64,000 nt of DNA, from NCBI RefSeq assembly GCF_020379485.1, contig NC_063435.1, positions 2,108,001 through 2,172,000 on the forward strand. Direction: 5' to 3'. The notes under the pieces are model-generated. The model did not search any database and was not told where the DNA came from. It was given only the letters and a program-made list of their open reading frames with translations. Made by a program: the position numbers and the translations under genes. This DNA is from Brassica napus (lineage: Eukaryota; Streptophyta; Magnoliopsida; Brassicales; Brassicaceae). Positions 22,970 through 35,282 of the stretch are shown in pieces; the first letter of the stretch is position 1; the number at the start of each line of letters is the position of its first letter.

Positions 22970-24048
22970 AATAAATATTATATATATAAATTATTTTATA
23001 TATTATATGTTTATAACATATTATAAATTAATAAATATATATTGAATAATTAAAAAATCATTATCTACTACTTATATAATTAAATTGTTGCGAACATATT
23101 AAAAAAATTTATAAATCGAAAAAATATTTTTTCTATTTGATAAGATATATAATTAAATTTAAATGATAGTAATATATATATGGTATATTTTAATATTAAT
23201 ATTTATTAGAAGATGCTTTTTGCTCTTTTTTTGTCATTTGTATCTGTTATAGCAAAAAGTCTAAATTAGTGATAACAAAATTTTCACTGTGGGATTAAGG
23301 TTTAAGTAATTTATAAAATTTTAAAAAATTAAGTTGTCAATATTTTTTCAAATTTTTTAACAAAAAAATGTTCAAAGTAAATTTCAAAATTAAGATATTT
23401 ATGTATTTTTATATGGCATATAGTTTAATTTAAAATGATACATATATTTATATATCTTTTAATTTTGATACTTATTAAATGAGACTTTCAACTTATATTA
23501 TTTTTTAATTATTCGTATCATGTCATAACAAAAGTTTTAAATCATAGATAACAAAATTTGAATGTGAAAATTTTAACGTTTTAGGAATTTATACTCTTTT
23601 TTTAAAATTCAAAATATAATATATATATATATATAATTTTTTAATTTTTATTATATGGTTACTATGATTGTTTAATTTATTTTAATAGCTTAAAATTAAA
23701 CAAATATAATTATAATGCACACTTATTTTTATCAAATCTTTATTATTCAAAATCATTAATTGTCATATATACTTTAGCCACATTAGGCAATTCTGTAATC
23801 TTATTTAATGAAATAATGAAGCACATTAATAATGCATTTACTATGGTTTAATAAAAAGTTTATTATATATTTAGATGGACCAACCTATTTCTCTAAGGAT
23901 TCTAAGAATCATTTTAGTGATGACACATGACTACAAAAAAATGTTACAATGCTTCTCAAATAATATATAGGAGATTGACAATTACATGAACTGATTTCTT
24001 AGCTAATGTAGTGCAGGTCCATTGCTTTCATTATTTTAACGATCATTA

Positions 24049-25161
24049 TATGAAAATAAATTTATATAATGTTTCTAAAAATCTTATATGCTTTAGATTT
24101 TTAGAAACATTATATAAAGCATATAAGATTTTGGGAAAATTGCCAAAAGAGAATAAAAAAACCAGGTTGTTGTCCCTTTGGTATAAAACTAGTTTTGTCC
24201 ATTTTTCTCTTTTTTACCCTTTGTATTTCTGAAAACTAATGAAATAAATAATTTTGAGAATCAAAAAAATTATTAAAAATATAAACAATTAATAAAACAT
24301 CCATATACACAAGCTGGTAATTTTATTTTGTTCAAAAACTTGGTAAATAAGATTTTTAAGATACGTTCTACTAAAAGTAGAATGCATCTTCAACATAAAA
24401 TAGTATAGTAGAAAACAATTTCTAAAATAAACACGTTCATCTACTTCTTTTAGAACGTCCATTTTACTATTTACTAAATTTCTAAAAAAGAGAAATGTGC
24501 ATTCTACTAATCGTAAAGGTATCCACTTTCCTTCTGAATGCATCTTCTACGTTTATAAAGTATTCTAAATTTTAGGGAATGTGTTTTCTACAATGTACTC
24601 TTACGTCTACTCAAAGTAGAAAATGTATTCAAAATTTTTATCATTCTTCTAAACTTTTAGAAGTCGCCTTCTACGGATAAGAATACCTGATTTTTTGCGA
24701 AAATTAATGAAATTTCAGTTAAAGAAATATTATAAAAATCTCCTAAAAATATTATAACTTCCTAAAACGTGTTATGGTCGATTTTACTTGAAAAAATTAA
24801 AGAAAAAATGATTCTCCATTCTCTTCTTCATCAATCTATGGTTTTCCCATAGTTTTTCTTTTGATTCTTCTCACAAACTCTTGTTCTCTATGATGCATAT
24901 CTATACCGTTTTTTTTTTTTCGATTGCCTTTCAATTTTTTTTTCATTTTTCCATTAACTTCTTTTTTAAATTCAAATTAACTTTTAAATTGTGTTTAATT
25001 AGATTAAATATAGGGATAGTTTTGGGATTATGAGAAAAATTATACTATTGAGACAACTTCATGTTGGTTTTATACCAAGGGGACAACAACCTTGTTTTTT
25101 TGTTCTCTTTTAGCAATTTTCCCTAAGATTTTTAGAAACATTATATAAATTTATTTTCATA
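24049..25161. repeat. Perfect 46-bp-arm palindrome split by a MITE
   Basis: Left arm 24049-24094 (TATGAAAATAAATTTATATA...) and right arm 24116-24132 plus 25133-25161 are exact reverse complements over 46 bp once the inserted element at 24133-25123 and one copy of its target duplication are removed. The 21-bp spacer repeats part of the arm (AGATTTTTAGAAACATTATA). Confidence 0.85.
24133..25123. mobile_element. Mutator-type MITE with 57-bp inverted ends and 9-bp target duplication
   Basis: 991 bp with terminal inverted repeats of about 57 bp starting GGGAAAATTGCCAAAAGAGA on the left and GGGAAAATTGCTAAAAGAGA on the right (reverse strand), differing at only a few positions. It is flanked by TAAGATTTT on both sides (24124-24132 and 25124-25132). 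Long inverted ends plus a 9-bp duplication are typical of Mutator-like elements. The interior is AT-rich, has several short TCTAC/GTAGA inversions and no transposase, so it is non-autonomous. Confidence 0.9.
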
Positions 25162-25162
25162 G

Positions 25163-26855
25163 AATTTCACAATGTACAAAATTTTCTACAACTCTTTCCA
25201 AATTTAACAAATTTTTCAATTTTTAGAATCAATAAAATCTATATAAATCTTACTTCCACTAATACTATAGTTAATTTTGGCATTATTCCAGTTACTAATC
25301 AGAAACATTTTGTTGACAAAAAAGTAATAAACATTTTATACTCCGTACGTATTTTGTAACTGGTACAAACGTTTTGCACCATTTACGGGGATGGTAACAG
25401 TCGTGATGAGTTGGCTGTTCCATGTGTTGGCACATGATATTTTGTGGACAGCTAGAACCAGCCCTACTATAGGTGATCTTGTGCTTGAACTCTGATATTT
25501 TAATTGTATAGTACAGTATATAGACTATGATCATTTTGGGAATATCTTTAGTTTCCAAAACGTTGTTGGTCGTTGTTGTTATCGGTAGAGTTTTTTTTTT
25601 TTGCTAAAATTGTTATCGGTAGAGTTGTCACATGTTTAATATATTTAATTTTTTTGTTTTGTTTTGACTAACGTTTTTTTTCTGCCTTCATGTAATATGT
25701 CAGTATGTACTATAGTGGCTATTGGTAGGTGAATATGGAATATATGTTCTGCCACATTTTTTAAAAAAAATCGTTCATCTACATATTTTCCAAAAACTTA
25801 CTTGGAACATCTTTCTCTCTAAAAGTTTTAGAGGTCACAATTCACCAAGATCTGAATGATGATCGCGGTAAAGCAAGCGTACAGAATAAACATGTGGTAC
25901 GATACATCTACGCTTCATGCACTATATCGGATAAATATTGTCTTCAAAGAATAGTTGGTATGAAATAACGTTTGGTTGATGCAAAATATTTTGCGGTGCA
26001 GAATAGATATATAATTATTAAAAATATGAAATTTATACGGATTTATGCAATTCGGATCAATATAATTTTTGTTTGGTTTGATTCGATTTAATTAGTATGA
26101 TTAAAAATATAAAAGGTATTTAATATTTACGTGATTTGGATCATATTGAAAATATGAAATAATATATTTTGAAAAATAAATGTTCAGAAAATTTGGTATA
26201 TATATTATATATATTTTATAAATATACAAATAGTATTCTCAAAGATATATTTATGTATGAAAGGTGTTCAAATATATATATATATATATATGTATGAAAG
26301 GTGTTCAAAATTTATATTGTTTGGTATCGATTTCTGGTTACGTACACATATCAAATACACTTAATTATTAAAAAAATCTATTATATATTTTGAAAAACGG
26401 TTTTTCATTATAAATCACATCCATTTGAACACACTATTTTTCATGCTAGTATGTTCATATTCACATTTTTGATATCACACCACTATATTTTAATGTGTAT
26501 TAAATAATCGTAACAAATACTATAAAGGAAAAATTCTTATAAAACACATCAAAATTGGAGATAAAATGAATATGTGCGTTATTTAATAGAACTAGACAAA
26601 ACAAAAATTGTTATTTTTGATGACAAATGCGTTATCTGACACAAAATCGTCCCGCACATGTGTAATAATATTGTCAATATAATTGACTGGTGAAAATCTT
26701 ACCTTCCACATGACTATCATGAGAATCCTATTTAATTGCTAAAATATTTTTATGGAGTAAAAGAAAAAAATGTATTTGATATCGATAAAATTATTAAGAA
26801 AAAATTATGCTGAAATGAATTTTGAAAGCAACCAAATTTATGATGCCAGAGGGCA
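25163..26855. other. Transposon-rich spacer, no gene seen
   Basis: AT-rich sequence with short direct repeats (GTTATCGGTAGAGTT at about 25577 and 25612; ATGTATGAAAGGTGTTCAAA at about 26253 and 26290 around a TA run) and a diverged copy of the 22470-22575 segment. Confidence 0.5.
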
Positions 26856-27310
26856 TCTAACACTACTAAAAGCAAAATAAGAAGAGCATACAGGCTATCC
26901 ACGTCGGATTTTTTATTTGGCCAATCAGGTTCTTTTTTTTTTACACGTCAGACTCGGGTTTGCCTTTTGCCCGAAGTCGAGTAAGAGATTTCGTGGGCTT
27001 CTGATTTCTCTTTGGGCTTTAAGTTTGATTCGGGCTTCTTTGTGTTTTTTGTGTATCGCGAGGAGAATCATTTAGGTGAGCCGACATCTAAACGAGAAGC
27101 TTCTCCTCACCATTACCGCTTCGTGTTCTTCGATCAAAAAGAGAACCGTAGATTCCATCGATTCAATCCTAAGCTATCAATAGTTCCGTTTCGATCAATC
27201 AATACCCCTTCATTATGATTTCTTTTCACCTCCCTCTTTTCCTCCTCTTATATAATTGATCTTCCTTCTCCGTAGAATGCAAAACCCTAGAAAAACTCAG
27301 ATCTCAAGAT

Positions 27311-30300
27311 ATGGCGATGAAACGAAATGGAAAGTCTCCTGCGTCTTCCGAGTCTGACGAATCAGTGATGTTCTTCAGAGATGTCTCTCTCGGTCCCCAT
27401 GAAACCCGGTTGCGATTCCGACTCATCCATTTCTGGGAGGCTCAGAACCCGGTGAAGAAGACCCTTATTGGTCTGGAAATGCTTCTCATCGACGAGCAGG
27501 TACGTCAATTCTATAAATAGTTCCTAGACCTTGAGATCGATGTGTGTTAGGGTGCATTAGTTATGTTTGATTAGTTAATTAAATTTTTAACAGTGATTTT
27601 GCCGGTTCTTTAAACTTGGAAGGTGAATCTAGGGTTAATTAGTTATGATAAAAAAACTTTAAAATTTGGTTTTGACGTTTTCCTGGTATTTTTTTTGTTT
27701 AAATCTTGAGGTTTGTTTCACGTTTTTAGTTTTGTTATTCTTTCCCGACTATATTAATTGTTACTGGACCGTGCGATCCGTGTCTGCGTTCATTAGTAAT
27801 GTTAGAACGGAGTTAATTTAACTTTGAGCTATGCTTTCACGTTTCTTTAAACGTTAATAAGAATTTGTAGTTTGATTTTGTCATTTGTTTATATGGGTGT
27901 TTAGTTAGTTAATAAAAATTTTTAACAGTGATTTTGCCGGTTCTTTAAACTTGGAAGGTGAATCTAGGGTTAATTAGTTAGGATTAAAAAACTTTAAAAT
28001 TTGGTTTTGGCGTTTTCCTGGTATTGTATTTGTTTAAATCTTGAGGTTTGTTTCACGTTTTTAGTTTTGTTATTCTTTCCCGACTATATTAATTGTTACT
28101 GGACCGTGCGATTCGTGTCTGCGTTCATTAGTAATGTTAGAATGAAGTTAATTTAACTTTGAGCTATGCTTTCACGTTTCTTTAAACGTTAATAAGAATT
28201 TGTAGTTTGATTTTGTCATTTGTTTATATGGTTGTTTAGTTAGTTATTAAGGTTTGGGATCGTATTTGTTTAAATCCGAGGTTTGATTCTGATTTTGTGT
28301 TTTTCTTATTATTTTTCCGACAATAGGGAACTGTCATTCAAGGATTCATCCCACCAGGTCGTATTAAGAAATACCTGCCTGAGATGAAGCGAGGTTCAGT
28401 TTACGAACTCATCAACTTCTACGGATCGAAGAACAAACCGATGTATCGGGTTGCTGATCATATCGCAACCGTGTCCTTCGCATGGAACTCTGAGTTGTCG
28501 GTTCTTCACGACATTCCAATCCCTTTTGATGAAGACCGTTTCAGGATGCATTCGTATGAGGATTTTGAGGCCAACTGTGATCTCAAAGGTGACCTCTACG
28601 GTAAGAATTCTAATTTTACTATATTTATATTTTGATGTTGTTTTGGCCTATCTTCCTGTTTGATAAAGAATTGTAGAATTTTGTTCAGTTATGTGATTAG
28701 TTCAAGTGTTTCTTTTTTTTTAAATGATTAGACATCTGAGTTATGTTCTTGATGATAAATGTTATAGATGTTCTTGGCCACATGAAGCTGGTTGATGGAC
28801 AGGCTCTTACCGAGCGTCCCACCATTGATGAAGCGAAGCTCGCTACCACTCGGCACATTATGGTTCACGTGCAATCACATGAGTAAGTGTGTTCTTCTTT
28901 TTTTGATAAACCATATCTCTTTAGTTCATAAGGTTCTTAAGTCCCTAAGATATTATTTTCCAGAGGACCTGTTATGAAGCTTTACCTCTGGGACCAGGCA
29001 GCAACGGACTTCTGCAAGAAGTTTAAGTCCTATGAAAACACTCCCACAGTTCTTTTGGTCACAGCTGTTAACACTAAACGTCTCGGAGGTACTTATTTAT
29101 CCCTTTGGTTTCGCGTTTGACTGATTAAACATTCTACAAACGTTTTGTTCTTTAAAATCGCCTTCTAACTTTTACACTCTTATCATCTTTAATCCTTCTT
29201 CCGTCATTTTACAGGTAACCTGGCACTGAGTTCTATGTCTCCCACACGGGTTTTCATGGACTATGATGTGCAACCAACAATTGATTACTTCGCGTGGTAT
29301 GTAACACTGTCTATATAAGTTTATGTTGAGCACACATTTATTCAAATTGAAGTTATTGACTGAATTTATGATTTCTATTAATTGTTAGGCTCTCCTCGAA
29401 CCCAGAGATTGCTAAGCAGGTTAGTGCAGAGGTGGTCACTAAGCGGGAGACGATGACCATATCTGACATCTTCTCCTACATGACTCTGGAATCTGCAAAG
29501 GTAAATACAAAGCTAAATGTTACATGCAATTTTTAAACGCTTCTATGTTTATATCAAATGCTTTTGAACTGTTGCAGGATGCCTTTTTTGAGTGCACTGC
29601 CACGATTGATGATGTGGTTCATGGATCTGCTTGGTACTATATTGCATGCACTGGGTGTCATAGTAAGGCTACCAAAGGCGCAAATTCATTGATTTGCACG
29701 AACCCAAGATGTGTGAAGGATACCACAGCTGGAGTTGCACAGTAAGTTCATTGGCATCGATAATCAATTACACTCTCTCTTATATAGTTTTTGGATTATT
29801 GACTTCTAAAACTTACATAACAGGTACCGTGCAAAGATTTCGGTCTATGACAGCAGTGAACAAGGTTTCTTTGTCCTGCTTGGTGATGCTGGTTTTCAGT
29901 TGACTGGGAGGCATGCATCTGAGTTGGTCAGCAGCTACTTTGAGGTATATATCTATCAGTTTATACTCTCAAATGATTGAAACTCACATTACTGTTTTTG
30001 AATGCAAGGCCAATAAAGACAAAGGTCCTGACCATGAAGTGCCTGTCCCGGAAGCTCTGATCAGCATAGTCGGACAGACCCATAAGTTCTGTGTAAAAGT
30101 TACAGACCACAACTTCTCTGGCAACACCCGAGCAATCACTGTGACCAAGATCCTCCCTCCGGAGACATCATCACCCACAAAAGGCTCCGTTGATAACGCT
30201 ATTGCTGCAACATCCATGGAAGCAGTGCAGACTGGAAGTGAAGTGTGTGGGCCTTCAAAAAGCCGTGGAGATTCTGCAGATGAAGAGAGTAAGAGAACGT

Positions 30301-30350
30301 TTGACAGTGTTGATCCAGAGAAAGTCAAACGGGCAAGGTGTGAGAAATAA
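27311..30350 (+). CDS. RPA1-like single-stranded-DNA-binding protein (Helitron-borne)
   Basis: Nine exons join exactly in frame: 27311-27499, 28327-28600, 28768-28882, 28964-29088, 29215-29296, 29389-29500, 29578-29741, 29824-29944 and 30009-30350 (507 residues). The layout is that of RPA large-subunit OB folds: an N-terminal OB fold (VSLGPHETRLRFRLIHFWEA, GTVIQGFIPPGRIKKYLPEM), a middle OB region, and a C-terminal RPA-C-type fold with a zinc ribbon, C-x2-C (ACTGCHSK) and C-x4-C (LICTNPRCVKD), then FFVLLGDAGFQLTGRHASEL. RPA binds single-stranded DNA in replication; plant Helitrons often encode such proteins. The tail is Ser/Lys-rich with KRTFDSVDPEKVKRARCEK, a possible nuclear signal. Intron 1 holds a 335-bp tandem duplication. 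Complete reading frame suggests recent or ongoing constraint. Confidence 0.88.
27571..28240 (+). repeat. 335-bp tandem duplication in intron 1 of the RPA1-like gene
   Basis: Two head-to-tail copies with a period of 335 bp (CAGTGATTTTGCCGGTTC at 27591 and 27926). I count only a handful of differences, such as CCGTGCGATCCG versus CCGTGCGATTCG, so the duplication is young. Confidence 0.9.
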
Positions 30351-31621
30351 TGATTCAGTTCGATAATTCTTAAGTCTTTGCATTGAACTTCAAGTACTAT
30401 GTTGGTTTTTGCAAGTTTGCTTCAGTTTGGTACTATTTTGGTTTTTAACAACACTTTGCTTTGTTTCTTTTCATTTCAAACTTTGGATTTTAATCGATTA
30501 AACTATCCTTCCTATATAGTTTACTCAGATCAATTGTTTTCATGTTTAAATTCCTTTATATACACCAACTGATTTGGCCTCATCAATATCTTGCTAGACT
30601 TATTTATTTCCATAATCCATACACAATTTGAACTCCACGTAGCCATCACACACGCATATCACACAGCATGAAGATTTTAGAATATTTTACATTTATGAAA
30701 TTTCTTAAAATCCCATATTCCTTATGATCCTATATTTATGTTAAAACCAAGCTAAATAGGAAAGTAATAAATTCTCCTTAAGAAAGTTTGCTTCGGACAT
30801 TATAATCCCATATTACTTATGATCCTTAGGAAGGAAAAAAGACAGAAAATCAAACTCTCCCAATTATTCACTTGCGTTAGAAAGAAGGAGACTCGAGAAA
30901 GACAAAGACCTCATCTGTTTCTTCTACACTTCCAAGCAATATTCGTCTGGAACAAGTTGGTGGTGCGGATCTCTGTTTTACCGGTATGGATAGCCTCCCC
31001 AATAATCAGCCCATTGAAGTGTCAGGTAAATACCAAATCCCTGCATGATTCTCTTAAACAAAAGAAAATTAGAAGCATCCCGTAGCGTTTATAATTATTT
31101 TTTACCAATGAGTATGAATATCCAAACTATATTTAACCACAAGTTGGTTTGGATGGCAGTTCTACTCATTCGGCATAGAAAGTTGCAAAGCAACATTATA
31201 ATTCAAATTTTTTATATAAGAACTATCCAGAACGTTTTATAAGACTAAATAAATAATACAATGTCATCCTTATAATTTTTTACGTTTTTTACTACGTTGG
31301 AATTATTCCTTATGAATAGAAGGGATGATTCTATAGTCAATGATATATAGTGGCTATGTAAATCACGTTTTGTAAAAAACCAGTATATTGTATGCTAAGT
31401 TGCTTCGTCTATACAGACAAGCTTTAATTATATATATACTTAAATATCACGAATGTTAATTTCAATTTTTCACGAAAATAGTATATATATTAGTTTCCCA
31501 GTCTTCACAGCGATATGTCTCGAGTTTTTTTTTTAGTTTGAGTTTTAAGGACTTGAAAGTTATATATATATATATATATATATTTAACTTACATCAAAAG
31601 TAATATACAAATACTGTGTTT

Positions 31622-32215
31622 CAGTGCCGTGCGAAGGTTTTTGGAGGCCCGAGGCGAGTTAAATAAATTTTACATGATTTTTTTTTTTGAAAATATTTTT
31701 ATTTAAATTCGAATTATATAAAGTTTTTTTTTTGAAAAAACATATATATATATATATATATAACACTAAAAAGTTTTGATATATTACCTTAACATTTTCT
31801 AAATTTTTATAAACTAAAAACCAAACTATAAATTTTTAGCGTTTTGGATTGAAATGTTGGTCGCTGTTAAAAATTTTAATATTAGCATTTAAATTAAATA
31901 CAATAAACTATATATTCAAAATATTATAAATTTTTAATCAAATTCTATAAATATATAAAATAAATTTAACTCATAATATATACAAAGAAGACAAATATGG
32001 ATCAAATATTTATAGTTAATTTGAAATAGAATCTTTATAGTTTTATATAAAATATTGTAAAATTGATCACAAATTAGTTATTTTAAACACAAGTCAAATT
32101 TAGAATCAAATAATAATAAAAATCTAACTAAAAAAATACATTAAATATCAAGTAATTTTTTTTTTTTGTAATTAGGGGCCCTAAATATTTTACAAAATTT
32201 GGGGGCCGTAGGCGA
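31622..32215. mobile_element. Degenerate DNA-transposon fragment inside the Helitron
   Basis: The left border CAGTGCCGTGCGAAGG and right part GGGGCCCTAAATATT...GGGGGCCGTAGGCGAATGCC resemble ends of a common crucifer hAT-like repeat. The interior is AT-rich noise with a TA run. No complete inverted ends or target duplication were found. Confidence 0.4.
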
Positions 32216-32310
32216 ATGCCTTTTTAAATCCATGTGTGTAATAAATATAGTTAGAAATTCATGTACCTTATTACAATTTTTAAATCGAATGTTTTTTAGT
32301 GACATCTTCA

Positions 32311-33412
32311 ATGCAACACATTCCCCAAAGAATCCACGAACTTCAAGAAGGGGTTTCAGTGCGTCCTATCATAGTATGTATAAGAAATGTTTGGGACATC
32401 AAAAAACACCAAATAGATAATACTCGAACTTCCATCGGCTTCCTGTGCTACGACCACCACGTAAGCCTTTTCTAAACTTCTATATATATATATATATATA
32501 TATATGTTTTCCAATCCACCATATTTGATTTAAATAACTCACTGCTTACTTAATTGGATTGGCACACCAAAATTTGATCACACCCAGGGACAACTATTAG
32601 AAGGTCGGGTCACCGGAGACATTCAGCCAGATGATCCAAAAAACTTAACCGAAGGAGATACATATGAGTTCTCGAGATTTTCTGTCATACATAATTCCCG
32701 ACAACGGAAACTCACCCAACTGCCTTACAATATTCAGATCAACCAAAAGACAATAGCATTGAATGTTACACTCGATTGTCCGATATTTCCAGTTCACAGT
32801 TTATCTCCTCAGAAATACAGAAATCTATTGCGGTTGGCCATTTTGCCCACACACTTACCAGGTAAATATGTCATCCCAGTATTAATTAAACAAATATGTA
32901 TATTTATTCTAAAATAAATGTGCAGATGTCGTCGGACAGATAGTCATAATACAAAAAATAAAACCTCACCACCCGGAACTCAATATTGATGCCACGATTG
33001 GCCTACGGCTGAACAGGTTAGTTTAACACAATAGTTAACAACAGAATAATTATTATCTTCATACCACATCTCTATCTCAGGTCAACGATCGTCAAACTCA
33101 TATTGTGCGACAAGCAAGCAGCAGATTTTAGCATCCTATAAAGTAAGAAAGATAGAAAATTTAAAGTTATGATCGTCACAAGCTTAATTCCTAAACTAAT
33201 CCAAGGTAAATAATTCTATATAACACATCAAAAAATCATACATATATAATTTTTTTATTTAACAGCATAAGAATAATATCCAATATTTTGCAGGCAAACT
33301 TATACTCCGTTCAACACCAGCAACAATTTTCTACTTCAACAAATCAATTGATTACATAAAGCATTTCAAAAGGCGAATAAGGGATTACGCAAAAACATGC
33401 AGCACGGAGTGA
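32311..33412 (+). pseudogene. Second RPA1-like (DUF223-type) gene with one in-frame stop
   Basis: Exons 32311-32460, 32588-32861, 32926-33016, a segment starting near 33082 and a last exon from about 33298 to TGA 33410-33412 join with normal splice signals. The product starts MQHIPQRIHELQEGVSVRPI, has the first OB fold (GQLLEGRVTGDIQPDD, LTEGDTYEFSRFSVIHNSRQ), then DVVGQIVIIQKIKPHH and ends with a DUF223-like tail (ATIFYFNKSIDYIKHFKRRI). A single TAA at 33139-33141 breaks the fourth exon, with the frame open on both sides. This is the usual two-OB layout of Helitron RPA proteins. Either it is a very recent pseudogene or that exon is spliced differently. Confidence 0.7.
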
Positions 33413-34374
33413 CCCTATTTCATGCATCATTCGGATTATTATTCTCTCTCTCACAAATTTGATACCTAGATTTATTTTCATATAAAATTGTTTTATGATT
33501 CCTTTCCTTTAAAACCCTACTTCTATATAATACTTAAAAAAGGCGATGTCTAGATGTGATTGAGCAAGAAGAAAGAATAATAGATGATGAAATTTCAAAT
33601 AGATTTTAAAGACCTTTAATTTATGTAATATTACAAAACTCCAAATTCGTTTATTACAATAAAAATTTTACCAACATATATATTAAAATAATATTCTGAA
33701 ACGATATTCAACTGTAAGTTTTCAACAATTACACGTTTAAAAAATATTATTAAGTATGCTTCGTTTTTTGAAAATTGGGTGTTTATATATTAAATAGGTT
33801 ATTGGAATACTTTTTCTTTTGCTGAATTTATTCGAAATAAGACTCCGACCTTTTGAAATAAGAGAATTTATGTTATATACATAAATTCAGGACAAAACTC
33901 TAAAATTTATGTTAACGATTATCGAGGATCAGGTGCTAACAACCGTCACACTCCAAGATCATATTGCCCTGATTGCTAATTTATTATAATGTAGAGCACC
34001 TACAAAAATTGTACTAATAATCACTATTTTATATGCTATGTATCAAGATTTAACATGATGGAATCTTAATCTAAAAGGCTATGCGAAGATATCAAATATT
34101 ATTTTAAGACTCCAACTTTATGAAACCCATGTCTAGAAAGGTCACTTTTTCGGGTTATGTAATTAAACGATTTCGCAATTAACTTTAGCTAACGTTATGT
34201 CATCCACTGAGCTACTGTTGTTTTAGTTTTATTTGGTGGAGATTGGAGTGGAGGACACAACAACCACCTCAACACTTATTGCGTCCATACAATCAACACC
34301 AAAATTTAATATGATATTTTGTTTCAACATTTTCACAAACAAATAACCCGGGCGTAGCCCGGGAACGGACCTAG

Positions 34375-35079
34375 TTCAAATAAGACTGGGGTTTAATGGT
34401 TTATCATCTCATTTTATATATACTTTTAATATTTATAGTGTATATATTTCATCTTATTATTTATTGTGTGAATATATATTAAATAAAATTTTAGGCAAAA
34501 AACATATCTAACAAAAAAAAGTAAGATAACATAATAGATTGCATTTTTTTCAGTGTTGGTTTTTCCGAGTAAACTAGTATTTTTTTACCATTGGTTGATT
34601 ATGCTTTTACAAACTAGGAAAATCTTAATGTATTAAGTTAACTCATTAATAGTAACAAATTAAAAAAAAAAAATTATTCTTACAGTTTAGTTTTCAATTG
34701 AACAGTTGTCGTATCATCGAACGGTAAATACATTATTCCAAACATCAACTGTGCACTACTCAAGATAGTAAATATATAGTAAATGATGCATTAATATGGG
34801 GGTAAACTTATTCGCATATCCTGCATTTTTCTGCAAACTGTTTGTTACTGGTTAAAATATGTTTGGTAGATAATTAATAATATGTTTGTCTAGAAAAAAA
34901 TAAAGTTTATTAACTTGTGTATTTTAAATCTCTAAATAATTTAAACGTAGGGAACCCATATGGTTACCATTCAATATCATTATATAAAACGCATGAGGTG
35001 TTTCTCCATTTCCTCGTATCCATTCATCACTTTCCCTCTCCTCATCATCTCGTGTTATACTCTCTGTCTCATCTACGTG
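34375..35079. other. Upstream region of the broken GAD1
   Basis: No other gene seen; AT-rich, with a CT-rich leader (TCCCTCTCCTCATCATCTC) just before the GAD1 start. Confidence 0.5.
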
Positions 35080-35282
35080 ATGGTGCTCTCTCACGCCGCA
35101 TCTGATACGGACGTCTCTCACTCCACATTCGCATCACCATACGTCCGAACTTCACTTCCCAGGTAACATATATTGGACCTATGCTCGACCATCAACTCTG
35201 ACAATATATAACTAACAATATAACAATCTTTTTTGACTAAAACGATATTAAAATCTTAATCATGTAATATGTTATAAGTATG

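Larger units (their letters stand above)
26856..34374 (+). mobile_element. 7.5-kb Helitron carrying two RPA1-like genes
   Basis: The 5' end is A|TCTAACACTACTAAAAGC (TC at 26856), matching the TC...ACTATTAAAA-type start of crucifer Helitrons. The 3' end is a 7-bp hairpin CCCGGGC-GTA-GCCCGGG (34347-34363), seven bases, then CTAG (34371-34374) before T. Host bases A and T flank it, with no target duplication, as Helitrons require. Inside are an intact RPA1-like gene (27311-30350), a second RPA1-like gene with one stop (32311-33412) and a nested degenerate DNA element. No Rep or helicase sequence was seen, so it looks non-autonomous. It separates HDG9 from GAD1, which are neighbours in Arabidopsis. 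Confidence 0.82.

Noticed and set aside
31555..31585. TA dinucleotide run, also near 31740, 32480 and 26275
   Set aside because: Simple AT repeats without flanking structure; not informative by themselves.
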